Source: Saxidomus purpurata
Taxonomy: Eukaryota > Mollusca > Bivalvia > Venerida > Veneridae
Direction: 5' to 3'
NCBI GenBank assembly: GCA_022818135.1
Contig: JAFMSR010000019.1
Location: 28,712,993 to 28,776,992, forward strand
Length of the DNA stretch: 64,000 nucleotides
The notes below the pieces were generated by a model that was not told the DNA's origin, ran no database searches, and worked only from the letters and a program-made list of their open reading frames with translations. This document shows, piece by piece, positions 25,390-36,600 of the stretch. Each line of letters opens with the position of its first letter. Position 1 is the first letter of the stretch. A program made the translations under genes and the position numbers.

Positions 25390-26005
25390 TGCCTCCGAAT
25401 GGTGGCATATTAAAATCGCACCGTCCGTCTGTCTGTCCGTTCGTCTGACCGTCTGTCCGTCTGTGCGTCCAAACTCACACATTCGTGTTAGGACTGTAAC
25501 TGTGTTATGCATTTAAGGATTTAAAAATAACTTGGCACAAACGTCTAGCACATCAAGACGACGTGTCGCGTGTAAGTCCCACGTCTCTACCTCAAAGGTG
25601 AAGGTCACACTTAGAGTTTGAAGGTAATTGATTCCTCTATATGTGCATATATGCACACATTCAGTCCGGTCTGTGACTTTGTGATGCATTGAAGGATTTA
25701 AAAATAACTTGGCACAAACGTCTAACACATCAAGACGACGTGTCGCGTGCAAGTCCCACGTCTCTACCTCAAAGGTGAAGGTCACACTTAGAGTTTTTAG
25801 GTAATGGAATTTTGTATATATGCATACATTTGTGTACGGACTATAACTTTGTCATTCATTGATTGATTTAAAAATAACTTGGCACAAATGTTCAGCACAT
25901 CAAGACTTGTGTTGTCTTCAAGAACTATGTCCCTCCTTCAAAGGTCAAGGTCACACGTAGTGTTTTAAATTAATGGAATACATTCGTCACTTGTGAGGGA
26001 CAGCT
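25390..26005 (+). repeat. Molluscan 'cttggcacaaa' dispersed repeat, three units
   Basis: Starts 'tatgcctccgaatggtggca' and a CCGTCTGTC-rich stretch. Three units of 170-178 bp follow: 'cttggcacaaa' starts at 25531, 25709 and 25879, each followed by 'cacatcaagac' and 'caaaggt(g/c)aaggtcacac'. The end 'gtgagggacagctcttg' is typical of the family. The first two units are nearly identical, so they duplicated recently. Confidence 0.87.
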
Positions 26006-26598
26006 CTTGTTTTAGTTTTAAATTGTTTTCAGCAAAAGAATTTTAAAAAAAGGGGGGGGGGGGTCACGGTCAAGGTTACAGTTACATTGTATTAAAATTC
26101 TTTTTTTCAATTTCTTTTTTTTAGTTCTTAATTGTTTTTTTAGCAAAAAACATTTTCTTTGGAGGTCAAGGTCACTTTTTTTATTCGAATGTTTTATTTC
26201 TTTTTAAATTCTTTTTTATTCTACAATTTCTACAAATGCCGTTTTTCATGAATTTCACACTGACTTTTACTTTGCTGTTTCTGCAATGATATAAATTATT
26301 TCTGTCAGGAAGCTGTAATTGCAAATTGAAGTACAAATGTTGGAATCATATTAAGTGTTAAATCGGGAAAAGATGCTGAAAAAAAAGTATTGTATGTACG
26401 CAAATTGGTTGTCATTTACTTTAAGTATATTTAAACAAACACTATGCATCACACAAATCTATCACCAAGCTTTAAATCAATAGCGCTCAGTGAACTGTGT
26501 CCGACCGAACATGGGGAAACTTGTACTTTACTTTTGTTTAAAGCGGCACTTTCTACATCTAGCAGATTATATTCTGCAAACATAAATAATGTGTTCGA

Positions 26599-27768
26599 TA
26601 CGGTGTTCCGTTTGGACCATCGCGGTTTTTATTTTTCTCCTATACCACGATGCTCGAAACTACGATGATGAAAGTCGAAACCACGATGATGAAAACACGA
26701 AACCACGATGGTGAAAGTCGAAAGTCGAAATTACGATGGTGAAAGTCGAAATCACGATGGTGAAAATACGAAACTACGATGATGAAAACACGAAATCACG
26801 AAACTACGATGGTGAAAACGCGACATAGTTTTGACTTTCACCATCGTAGTTTCGACTTTCACCATCGTGGTTTCGACTTTCACCATCGTGATTTCGACTT
26901 TCACCATCGTGGTTTCGACTTTCACCATCGTGGTTTCGACTTTCACCATCGTGATTTCGACTTTCACCATCGTGGTTTCGACTTTCACCATCGTGGTTTC
27001 GACTTTCACCATCGTGGTTTCGACTTTCACCATCGTGGTTTCGACTTTCACCATCGTGATTTCGACTTTCATCATCGTGGTTTCGACTTTCACCATCGTG
27101 GTTTCGACTTTCATCATCGTGGTTTCGACTTTCATCATCGTGGTTTCGATTTTCACCATCGTGGTTTCGGCTTTCATCATCGTAGTTTCGACTTTCACCA
27201 TCGTGGTTTCGACTTTCATCATCGTGGTTTCGACTTTCACCATCGTAGTTTTGACTTTCACCATCGTGGTTTCGACTTTCATCATCGTGGTTTCGACTTT
27301 CACCATCGTAGTTTCGACTTTCATCATCGTGGTTTCGACTTTCATCATCGTGGTTTCGACTTTCACCATCGTGGTTTCGACTTTCACCATCGTGGTTTCG
27401 ACTTTCACCATCGTGGTTTCGACTTTAATCATCGTGGTTTCGACTGTCATCATCGTGGTTTCGACTTTCACCATCGTGGTTTCGACTTTCACCATCGTGG
27501 TTTCGAATTTCATCATCGTAGTTTCGACTTTCACCACCGTGGTTTGGACTTTCACCATCGTAGTTTCGTAATTTCGTGTTTTCATCATCGTAGTTTCGTA
27601 TTTTCACCATCGTGATTTCGACTTTCACCATCGTAGTTTCGACTTTCGACTTTCACCATCGTGGTTTCGTGTTTTCATCATCGTGGTTTCGACTTTCATC
27701 ATCGTGGTTTCGAGCATCGTGGTATAGGGAGAAAAATAAAAGCGCGATGGTCCAAACGGAACACCGTA
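26599..27768. mobile_element. Foldback element with 219-bp inverted arms
   Basis: The left arm (26599-26817) and right arm (27550-27768) are inverted copies of the same length, matching at nearly every base. Both start 'tacggtgttccgtttggacc' inward, then an AT-rich 'atttttctcc' part, then about eight units of the 21-bp satellite with the same unit-by-unit variants. The host word 'ttcgat' appears at both edges (26594 and 27770), which fits a 5-6 bp target duplication. No protein is encoded. Long arms built from short tandem repeats recall Drosophila FB elements in structure, not in sequence. Confidence 0.85.
26818..27549 (+). repeat. 21-bp satellite core of the foldback element, about 34 units
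   Basis: Units read 'tttcgactttcaccatcgtg' plus G, with 'catcatcg' and 'gtagtttcg' variants. Orientation is the same as in the right arm; the switch from the left arm happens around 26818-26830 ('acgcgacatagtt'). Since 21 is a multiple of three, frames stay open for about 278 codons on both strands (FHHRGFD or VETTMVK repeats). These are by-products and are not called as genes. Confidence 0.95.
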
Positions 27769-28249
27769 GTTCGATGAACGTAAACTGATAAATAAGAACA
27801 ATTTTAAAGAACAACATATATAAAAAAGCATTATATTTACACATATAATCAACTTAGAGACCCTCTGTAATAAATCGCTATCCACATATTCATTGTACTA
27901 CAACAACTTTACATGCATAATTGAATGTTTTACAGTACTGTAACATATTTTAGAACGCTTATTTTAACAATTATGACAGAAATGTATAGCTTAAACCTTT
28001 AGGTTAAGTACTAATATTTACAAATACCGTTGAAGTTATTAAATGTGACTACAGTTTTAAGTAGTGCCTTTTTAGCTGCAGTCCGGACGTTCGAATTATG
28101 AAACACGACAAAATCTAAAGCTATTCTTCATTACATAGGACATGATTTTTAGTCTCGTGCTTAAATAACACAATACCGAGAAAAGTTCATCACAAATACA
28201 TGTATATTATTTGTTTACAAAAAAGCATGACATGCACAGAAGAAAATTT

Positions 28250-28735
28250 ATGTGTTTTGTTGTTTGTAGGCGACTGAACATTAAAATACAATTCCAAACG
28301 TATATATATTTGGCTCAATTGATTTAAACTTGACGAGAAATAGAGTCTAGATGCTGCTTAAAATAAAATGGACACATTTGGAAAACAGATTTCGACCGAA
28401 AAATCATACAGGTTCTACGCATTGATTATACCACTTTTTAATTAGGGCACCTTTGTTAATGTTTATGATGAGTAATTTTGAGTGTCCTTTTGGCATGAAT
28501 AACTGCTTTTAATTATATTCACCTGCGAACTCTTTGATTAACTGTATTTTTAATTTCGTAAATAGTCTGATTCCAAATGAATAGAATTTTATGGATTTGC
28601 ACTCTGTAAAAAAAAACAAACCAAAAAAAACAACATTTACACATGTGTACATTTTCTGTCTAAGTTGTCGTTAGGTGTGCCTTTCATTGACTTCTACTAT
28701 TGACAATTTAAAGGGCAAACATTATATTTTAACAC
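28250..28735 (+). repeat. Dispersed repeat family S, copy 1
   Basis: Aligns over about 480 bp with 39472-39972: 'ttgtttgtagg', 'gatttaaacttgacgaga', 'cgaaaaatcatacaggttct', 'aaatgaatagaa', 'catggatttgcactc' or 'tatggatttgcactc', and 'cgttaggt(g/a)tgcctt'. A third, partial copy is at 40873-41000. Non-coding. Confidence 0.8.
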
Positions 28736-29379
28736 ATCAGTTACATACAAAACTAATATAACTATTATGTGCTACCTTTCAACGGCGGGAAAAGCCAAAT
28801 ACATATATTAATTTGTAATTGAAATAATAATAAGTAAACACCACATTTACTACAGTCTAACAAAAAACACGAATAATAAAACAACTTTCCGTATAGTGGT
28901 TCGATGACGTCCATTAAACAACGCTTCAGATCGTGGTCAGTAGACGCCTTTTGAATAACGTGCTGCGGCAAACTACCCACAGCGGTTACTTTCCCTTACA
29001 GTGAGGGAGCTGCGCCGATTCAGCGTTCCTGACAAAATTGGGGAAATAATTTTACAGCTGATGAATTTCTTTTAAAAAGTTTTAGAAAATTATTAAGTTT
29101 ATCAACCTGTGATTAGCTGATTTGTGAAGAATAAAAAAGAGTTGGTTTCGGAAATGTTTTAGTCGCTACCAGAAGTCAGAATCAAAGATTTTTCCCGTAA
29201 CGGTGAACTGAAATTTAACTTGGTCGGATATTGAAATTATTGTTAATTCAATTGACATTCAATTCAGAATTTATTTTTGATTTACGTGTAACCTCTAGTC
29301 GGGAAAAGCCTACCTTTCCCGTATTATGAAAGTTCTTCTGGACAAAATCCCTGCTTATTTATAATTTGCTATTATTCAG
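28736..29379 (+). other. Intron 1, last part before exon 2
   Basis: On the minus strand a 71-codon frame (28765-28980, 'LPQHVIQKASTDHDLKRC') has balanced codon use, but no good start, acceptor or known domain, so it is not called. The last 25 bases before 29380 form a good acceptor tract. Confidence 0.4.
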
Positions 29380-29467
29380 AATATGGTTGGCAGCTGCGGT
29401 TTACGGCCATGTGCAAAACATAAGAGATGCATCCAAAATGAGGATAACTTCTTCTGTATTGATATAA
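29380..29467 (+). CDS. Exon 2, EGF-like module
   Basis: An 88-nt exon bounded by acceptor 'ttgctattattcag' and donor 'gtaagtc'. It codes for 29 residues plus one base: 'NMVGSCGLRPCAKHKRCIQN' then 'EDNFFCIDI'. The Cys spacing and the 'PCxxHxxC...FFC' form are EGF-like, with four Cys in this exon. It starts in phase 0, matching the exon 1 donor, and ends in phase 1, so joining to exon 3 completes an Arg codon directly before the first Cys of the CCP module. The reading frame on the opposite strand at the same place is a shadow. The match of both splice signals and both phases is the main support. Confidence 0.68.
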
Positions 29468-30109
29468 GTAAGTCTTTTTCGTTATCGTTGTGAGGCTTTA
29501 AAATCATGCTACAAACCAAATTTGGGCTAAACCCCTGGACAAGAGTTGACGAAGCTTGATGCAAAAGATCATTAGATTATGGTTTGAAACGTCTCCAAGT
29601 TAAGCAACGGAGAAAATATACAGTGTACGTTGTAAATTGTACCATAAACGACTGTAGGCCTCACCAAAGAGCATGTAACCGTTATTTATTAGACAGTGAA
29701 CAATTCCTAACATAATCATACATTTTCTATTAAATCATACTTCAGCAAAACTATTTTGAATGTAAATATAGATCGCTTCTGAAACAGTTGCCTGGGATTT
29801 TACTCTTTTTAGGAATTGATCTCGGTACACAAATATCATTGCATATAGAGATGTATAATGTATGTGAATCACGAACGTCTAATCGGTTCCATAATTATAT
29901 TTGTAGATGTTAATTGATAAATAACATGAGCCATGCAAGTCAAAAGAGGTTCTCTTTTTTCTAAAGTTTGATAAGTATGCAAATTGCAAATTGTTTTTTC
30001 TTGATTTGGAAACAAACTTTGTAATTCTATATCAACCGATCCCATGACACTATCCCTTATTGAAACAATTATTATATTGGAACTATAAATATGAGGTATG
30101 ATACAATGT
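29468..30109 (+). other. Intron 2, first part
   Basis: AT-rich and without features that I can name. Confidence 0.4.
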
Positions 30110-30450
30110 ACACAAGGTTTTTATATGATTTGACCGGGTGACCTAGTTTTTAACCCTAGATAAATCATATTCAAACTCGACCTAGATTTTATTAAGGCAA
30201 TAATACTGACCAAGTTTCAAGAAAACCAATGAAAAATGCCACCTCTATTGCATACATAAGGTTTGTCTATGCTTTGACTCTGTGATCTAGTTTTTGACCG
30301 ATTTCATCAAGGTTGTCATTCTGACCAAGATTCATAACAATGCAGCCTCTATTGGATACACAACGTTAAGTGTGGACAGACGACAGACACCAGACGACAG
30401 ACAGACAACGGACACCAGGCGATCACAATATCTCACCTGAGCACTAAAAA
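30110..30450 (+). repeat. Molluscan 'gaccaagtttc' dispersed repeat, copy 1
   Basis: Contains two units of 'tgacc(t)agtttttgacc' type with 'ctgaccaagtttcaagaaaa' or 'ctgaccaagattca', then 'taagtgtggacagacgacag', a run of CAGACGACAG words and 'caatatctcacctgagcac'. The same family occurs at 61905-62140. Known by me only as a common bivalve repeat type. Confidence 0.8.
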
Positions 30451-30551
30451 TGCAAGTCTGTAATGCAAACAAACAGTTCCAAAAATATCTCACATATTTT
30501 GTCTACGTCCAAAGGCACATAACCCTTTCTATTGCATTTGCTTTGTTTTTC

Positions 30552-30727
30552 TTAAAGAGGAACTCCCTATAACAGGTGTCAAATCAAATAACTTCAAAAG
30601 AAATAATAGAATATTTGCAAGTATTATTATTTAACCTAAAAGTTTAAGCTATATATTCAAGTCGCTATCAGTAAAATCAGCGTTTTAAAATAGTTTGCGG
30701 TACAGCTGTAAGGAGTGTCCCTTTAAA
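30552..30727 (-). mobile_element. MITE family M1, copy 4, internally deleted
   Basis: Starts 'ttaaagaggaactcccta', contains 'ggtgtcaaatcaaataactt' and 'attatttaacctaaaagttt', which match copies 1 and 2, and ends 'taaggagtgtccctttaaa'. At about 175 bp it lacks more than half of the full body. Confidence 0.75.
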
Positions 30728-31927
30728 TCACAGATGCTTGTGGTATGGACCCGCTACTCAATATACTATACTTCTATACTTGTCCCATGTTGTACGGAAC
30801 GTATATAAATACAAGATTTGAAACAACTGAAAACTCCAATCGCATATTTAAGGCATTCGTGTAAATAAGGAAAAACTAACCGGTTTTTTTCCGATGCAAA
30901 ACAATATTCTGAATAAAATCCCATTCCAAATTGCATCGAATACGGTTGAATTACGAAAATTTCTCGGAAAAACACTTCTGTCACTTGCGCACAAATCAGA
31001 TTTAGTATATACATGAAGTTATAAAAATAGGTTCCCGGCATCGCAGTATATGAAATAGCGTGCGCGGGGTACCATTACGTTTACAGCGGGGATTTTGTCT
31101 TGTGGGAATGCTATATATAGAGGTAAATTTTAAAACAGATAAATAAAACGACTGGTTACATTTTTATTGCCTAAAATTTTCGAATCGTTACTATTTTTAG
31201 AAACAGTATAGGTGAGATGTGATAGAGGAAAATCGATTTGTTTCAAATCTTGTATTTATATACATTGTCACCATACACATGTGATCAGTAGTTAAGTAGA
31301 ATAAGGACTTGCATTTGTAATTGGTTTGTAGGATGTATATAACGTACTGCAGTGGGAAGGGGCGAGGGTCAGGCCTAAGGGGATGAGGTCCAGACCCCAA
31401 GCATCTGTGCTTTAAATTAAGCGATATAACATACACTGTAATGAAAACACTTTTGATCTTATTCCACCATAATTTTAAAAAATACTATTTTTCTACAGAT
31501 ACGTGTATAAGCATTTTAAAAGTTTTACACTACAGTAAATGATGCTCATTCCTTGATGACGGACAGTTGTCTGCACAACTGCTAGCTTGTGTCTGAAATG
31601 CTGCGAAGTCTCTTTTTCTCCTCTGAGAATACAGACTGATAGGGTTTTTTAATAACAGACTCTAATAGGTTTGGCAAATCATTTGGAAAAAAGTTTTTAG
31701 TACTAAAATAAGATAAAATAATATTTGTTTTGTGCCGGCGGGACATTTACAATTAACATAAGCTCTCATGAGCTTTTACAACTGACTATAGTACTGACTT
31801 AATGCACTGTTCAGCTTTGTCAATATATTTTAATTATGTTCTTTCACTTGACACTGAGAACAGAATGATAACGTAATTTTTTCATGGGACTGATACTGTT
31901 TGTCTTTAAAAATTCATTAAATGCCTC
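30728..31927 (+). other. Intron 2, no clear features
   Basis: No recognisable repeat or exon; short frames on both strands have no domain similarity. Confidence 0.35.
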
Positions 31928-32049
31928 TTATTTTGTCACATTCTCCAAAGACAAGTCTGATGCCGGACTACAACATGGTTCACTGTAGACTGTGCACTGG
32001 TAAGTTTGTGAGAGAGGGCCTTCATGATAGCAGCTTGCGTCAACATCAT
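31928..32049 (-). CDS. Possible terminal exon, Cys-rich, unknown gene
   Basis: On the minus strand, acceptor 'attcttattacag' is followed by an open frame that reads 'DDVDASCYHEGPLSQTYQCT' and then 'VYSEPCCSPASDLSLENVTK' before a TAA stop. Four Cys in 40 residues, including a CC pair, and no low-complexity bias make it look like a small extracellular exon in phase 1. No upstream partner exon was found and I do not recognise the family. It could be a chance open frame or a remnant. Confidence 0.25.
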
Positions 32050-32059
32050 CTGTAATAAG

Positions 32060-33110
32060 AATACCGGCATATAATTTTTGTAGGATATACATTGTACATG
32101 TACATGTAAAGCCTAATACATGAAATGTGCACATTCCATGAAAAGTTTATCACCACTTCATTCATAGTTAGAGCGGTGTCGGCAATACCGAAAACTTTAT
32201 GAGAAAATTTGAATTTTATTGGTGGTATCCGAATGCGACGAAAATAAATATACTGGTTACCTGAAACAGTTTTAGCTCGTCAGTTTTGCATATGCAAGGA
32301 AACGTTACTCATGACGATAGGGAGAACAGGCCGGGTACCATGCATCAACCAATGTCGGGTGATTCCGAATACTGGAGGACCTTCCGAGTACTTATTTGGT
32401 TTTTAAAAAATGACCAAATGAAACGAGATTGCAACCACAATAATTGAATTCTAAGGACAAGCTGTTGGAATAGGTCTTTTGTATCTGATAAAACACCACT
32501 GTTTGCAAATACTAACTCGTAATAAATTTATTTTGATTATTCAGTATATGAAAAAGCACAAACAACAATGTTTTAGTTGAAATACACCATCACGGACTTA
32601 ATTAGAATGGCATTGCAGCTGCTAGAAGTTTGCGACTTTCTCTGAAGTAATCTTTACCCATGATGCATAACAACGATAAAATCCTATTGTCTTATTGATT
32701 ACATTGTATTATGTGCAGTTGCAGATAGGTTTTTTTTATCAGAAAAAACAAACTCCGCAATGTTAAATCCAGTTCTGAAACAAATAAGTATTTTTTTTTA
32801 AAAATCACCCCAGACTGACTATCAAGCATAATATATACAAGTTATGAAACATTCTCTTCGAGTCGCCGTGATTCCCCTTTTCTCCGTAAAATAAATAAGC
32901 AAGGAATAACCAGAGGTGTAGCTGGGCAAAAGCAATGTGTAGGCACATGTTTTCTAGGGGATTTGAGGGCATGCAGCCCCCCCCCACCCGCAATTAAAAA
33001 AAACATAATTACTGCAGTTTTTGTCACAGTAAAAAAGATTTTCTTTACATGCAAATGCTCATAAAAATCTTAATCAACAAGAGTTAAAAACCGTAGTGTA
33101 TTCCCAAAAC
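32060..33110 (+). other. Intron 2, no clear features
   Basis: Only short spurious frames; a C run near 32979-32988. Confidence 0.35.
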
Positions 33111-33112
33111 TC

Positions 33113-33666
33113 ATAGCCTCATTGTTACCAATTATCGACTTTTATTTCAAAGTTTTTTTTTGGAATTTTGACCATCTTTTGATTTGATATTATAGCAGCT
33201 CATGCCATTTGTAAGTTAGTTAAATGTCTTCATTTCAAACTATTATTAGCAGACGATCTTGTAAAAAACTACGATTTTTCCTTGTAAAGAGACCATAAGG
33301 ATATTTTCCAACTATTTCCTTTCATATGTTAAAGGTTTATACTTTACCAAAACAACATTTTGAAAGGCACTGAACAATGGTTGCTGAAACTTAGAAGTTT
33401 TAGAATTTATTTCCCCTTGTATTCACTCAACACAAGAAATGTCGATAATTGGTCCCCTTAACCACTTCAATTTGGATGAAATTTTGTCATTTTAAAACTG
33501 ATATCATGTGTCATTCTCTTAAACAACACAATTAAATGTATGTAAGAAATGTGAGTCCTACATGTGTCTACTGGGATATATTAAAACAATTATGACTTTC
33601 TTGACTGTATTTTTTTCATGGAGTATTTTGCTTGAAAAACTGTCGATAATTGGTACCCTGAGGCTA
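33113..33666. mobile_element. Probable MITE with inverted ends of about 26 bp
   Basis: The left end 'atagcctca' followed by 'ttaccaattatcgac' (33113-33139) is repeated inverted at the right end, 'gtcgataattggtaccctga' then 'ggctat' (33641-33666), with a 2-base gap. A third copy of the motif, 'gtcgataattggtccc', lies inside near 33440 in the right-end orientation. No protein is encoded. Target duplications are not clear. Confidence 0.6.
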
Positions 33667-36600
33667 TACACATCTGAACAAAAACTGATAAGCATAGTTA
33701 GGATAAACCTTGAAGTAAAGTTTTAGTCGGACGGAAGGGGAAAGCAACAAATGAAATTACTGAAGAGAAAAAAGCGGCGAGTTCTTTCGTACACAGTTAA
33801 CAGTAACCACTGCCATCACAACTTTGGACACAACTGATTGGGTATTGCAGTCAGGTAAGTTACAAACTAGAGTTCTACATGTGTGTACAAATATTTGTAC
33901 CTTTATAATATCTATCCCAAGCACATCAGACACTAGTCTAACTGCATAGCGGTAATAAATTGCTTCACTAACTTTTTCTTCTAGACTTTAAGTTTAAAAT
34001 TCAAATTCATGCATTGGACAAAATGGAAAATGAATTAAATGAGCAATTAAAAAGTTATAAAATATTTACATGTGTTTGACGACGATTTGTACGTTCACAG
34101 TGCGATATCTCATTAAAATTTATCATTTTCAGGTGTATACGTTTTAATATAAAATTATTAAATTGCTTTTCCATTTACGCACTGCCAGATGGTTATCTAT
34201 TTTCTTACCAAGCGTTAAATGACCTCGCAAACCGCATTTATGACTGGTTTGGGACCATTTGACTAATTTATTGTAATGGCTTTTCCATTAGTGTAGATAT
34301 TTTTCAAGCTATTTCTCAAAGTTATTCAGGCTAAATTTCAAACTTCAAATTGTATTATTCAGAACTAGGCCCATACGGGAATCAGCCTCATAAAGTTTAC
34401 AAACACGTATCATAAATAAAACAATAATATCAAAATAGTAGATACAATTTCTAAGTATTGTAGTACTATTACTAGACGAGAATGATGACGAGAATACAAT
34501 GATTATTTCCATAGCAGATGAACTTGCTGCACACAACACCCTTAACTTTCGGCTGGGCAACATTTCTGCTCTAAAACCATGCTTGTCTCATCCTTAAAAG
34601 TCATCAAAATTATTTTCAAAATGACTTTACTTGTTTCAAAACTTGATTTAACATTGTTTACTTGATATTTTGTATATGTTTACATTAGTTTACGTTATGA
34701 TAGTAGATTTGCAGGGGTGGATCATTGGGAGTCCAAACTTCATGTGACTGTGACTAATACCTGTATGCATGAGAATTAAACAATTTAACTGTCAAAACAT
34801 TTAAACTATAATATTGAACTGTTACAGTATCATCACGTAAACGTACGATGGTGATTGTATTTACTGACACAGTGGACATACGAATTCGAATTTCTTTCGT
34901 TCACAGTTACACTCATCTAGTAATTCAACTGCAGGCCTGTTAGCGCAAAAGAAATGCCAGCAAGAGTGTTACATGTTACTTTAAATTGAGATATAGCCCG
35001 TTGATTTCAGTGCTTTGGACTACTTTCGACACTTTGTCATACTGCAACTGGCGACTCATAGGCCTACTGAACTAAGAAGGACAACTGTGTTAGAACCTAA
35101 TAATGTTATCATGCAAAAACGATATCATTTAAGATGTTCTTAACATCACAATGTGAACCAAAGGACAGAATGAGTTTTAAAAAAGTATCAATATCCGGAA
35201 GATCCGACACTATAATTGTCTTCGTCTCTTCCGAATACCTCGGCCAAAAAGGTAAACAAAGCATGACATCATTTAATACACATTGCACGCGGTAATTTCA
35301 ATCCTGCGATCAAAATGCACTTATGCTGGTTCAGATAATCTAAACAAGACATGACAATGAGAAATATACACAACCCTGTATCCTCGCGTATTACGTAAGA
35401 AACATGCACACATTTCTTACTTGCAAACTAAACGATCTCTCCTAGATGTTTGAAAAACTCGCGGGCTTATAACTTCTGGAAACTGGAAAGGAACATACTA
35501 CTGTCTGCCCACGTACATTTAATGGCGATATTGTGTGGTTTTGAAAAAACTGTGTGCGCCTGGGTGTACGTAATCGGACTTATACGATATCCGGAATTAG
35601 ACGAACCCGCTCTACACAAAGGTCTATAGCGAACTTCCAAATTTCAAGTTTCATTGAAATCATCATTCCTAATTGCATGCATGAAGTTAATGAGATGAAA
35701 CAACTTCCAACAATAACACTGATGTAAGCCCACAAATAAACCAAGTGTAAAAACAATTTACTCTCTGGAAAAGTACTTAAAATGCAGTTTGCAGATGTTT
35801 TAAATAAAGTTTATGAAATGACAAGTGTTAGATTCATTTTATCATATGACCTTCCTTGGTTGAAACAGAAGTTGTTCAGCAATAACACAAACTTTGCGAT
35901 GGTGCATTATATGTAACATACATGATAATATAAAAAGTGGTTATATTACACTGGAAACACGGAACATCATGTGATAAATATGTATTTGTCTATTACATTT
36001 CTTTCTTTCATACTAGGTTCTTGATAAACCTCACTTCTGTAACATGTCCATGCTTGAATCCTGAAATCAGTCAATTTTTGCCATAATATTCAATCTGAAT
36101 GTCGTTCTATTACAAAAAAACTATTGTAAAGCATAAAACCTTTTAATTCATAGATGAAAACTACAAAAAATTATAGATCACCTACATGTATTAATTACTC
36201 TGCTAAATTTCTAAAATTTACTTTTCCATCTTTCCACGTAGAGTTATGGACATTACCATTAATTTTCAAGGCGGTTCAGTGAAAATTCACTGACAAATAG
36301 CAACAGTGCAGATCATGATTAGCTTGTATTTATGTGCATGCTGATCATTACTCCAAATGATTCTACATGACAGCCAACAAGATAGTATTGTTGGGCCCTA
36401 ACCATCATTTAAAGTAAAGGTTTGGCAGTTCTAAAATATCAGATATATGATGCGTTTCTCTTTATTTTCCCCCGTGGGTTTGGAGTTTCGCCAGACTTTA
36501 GACAGCCTATTTTGCCCGACGGATGGGAATTCGACATGTGCTGTTGGCGCATGGGATGGGAATTTGACTTTAGTTCTTCAAGTACCGGTACGGAACACAT

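Larger units (their letters stand above)
26537..28075 (+). mobile_element. MITE family M1, copy 3, split by a foldback insertion
   Basis: The left piece 26537-26598 starts 'tttaaagcggcactttctac' and runs to 'aataatgtgttcga'. The right piece resumes at 27770 with 'ttcgatgaacgtaaac' and runs to 'gtagtgcctttttag'. Together they match the uninterrupted copy at 45398-45768, where the same place reads 'gtgttcaatgaacgta'. The 1.17 kb between is a separate foldback element. This copy is in the same orientation as those at 45398 and opposite to those at 3391 and 3905. Confidence 0.85.

Noticed and set aside
26752..27615. 278-codon frames on both strands (FHHRGFD and VETTMVK repeats)
   Set aside because: The period of 21 is a multiple of three, so any stop-free unit gives long frames on both strands. 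The element is a foldback repeat.
28765..28980. Minus-strand 71-codon frame 'LPQHVIQKASTDHDLKRC'
   Set aside because: It has codon-like composition, but no ATG, no acceptor upstream, a stop six codons before, and no known domain.
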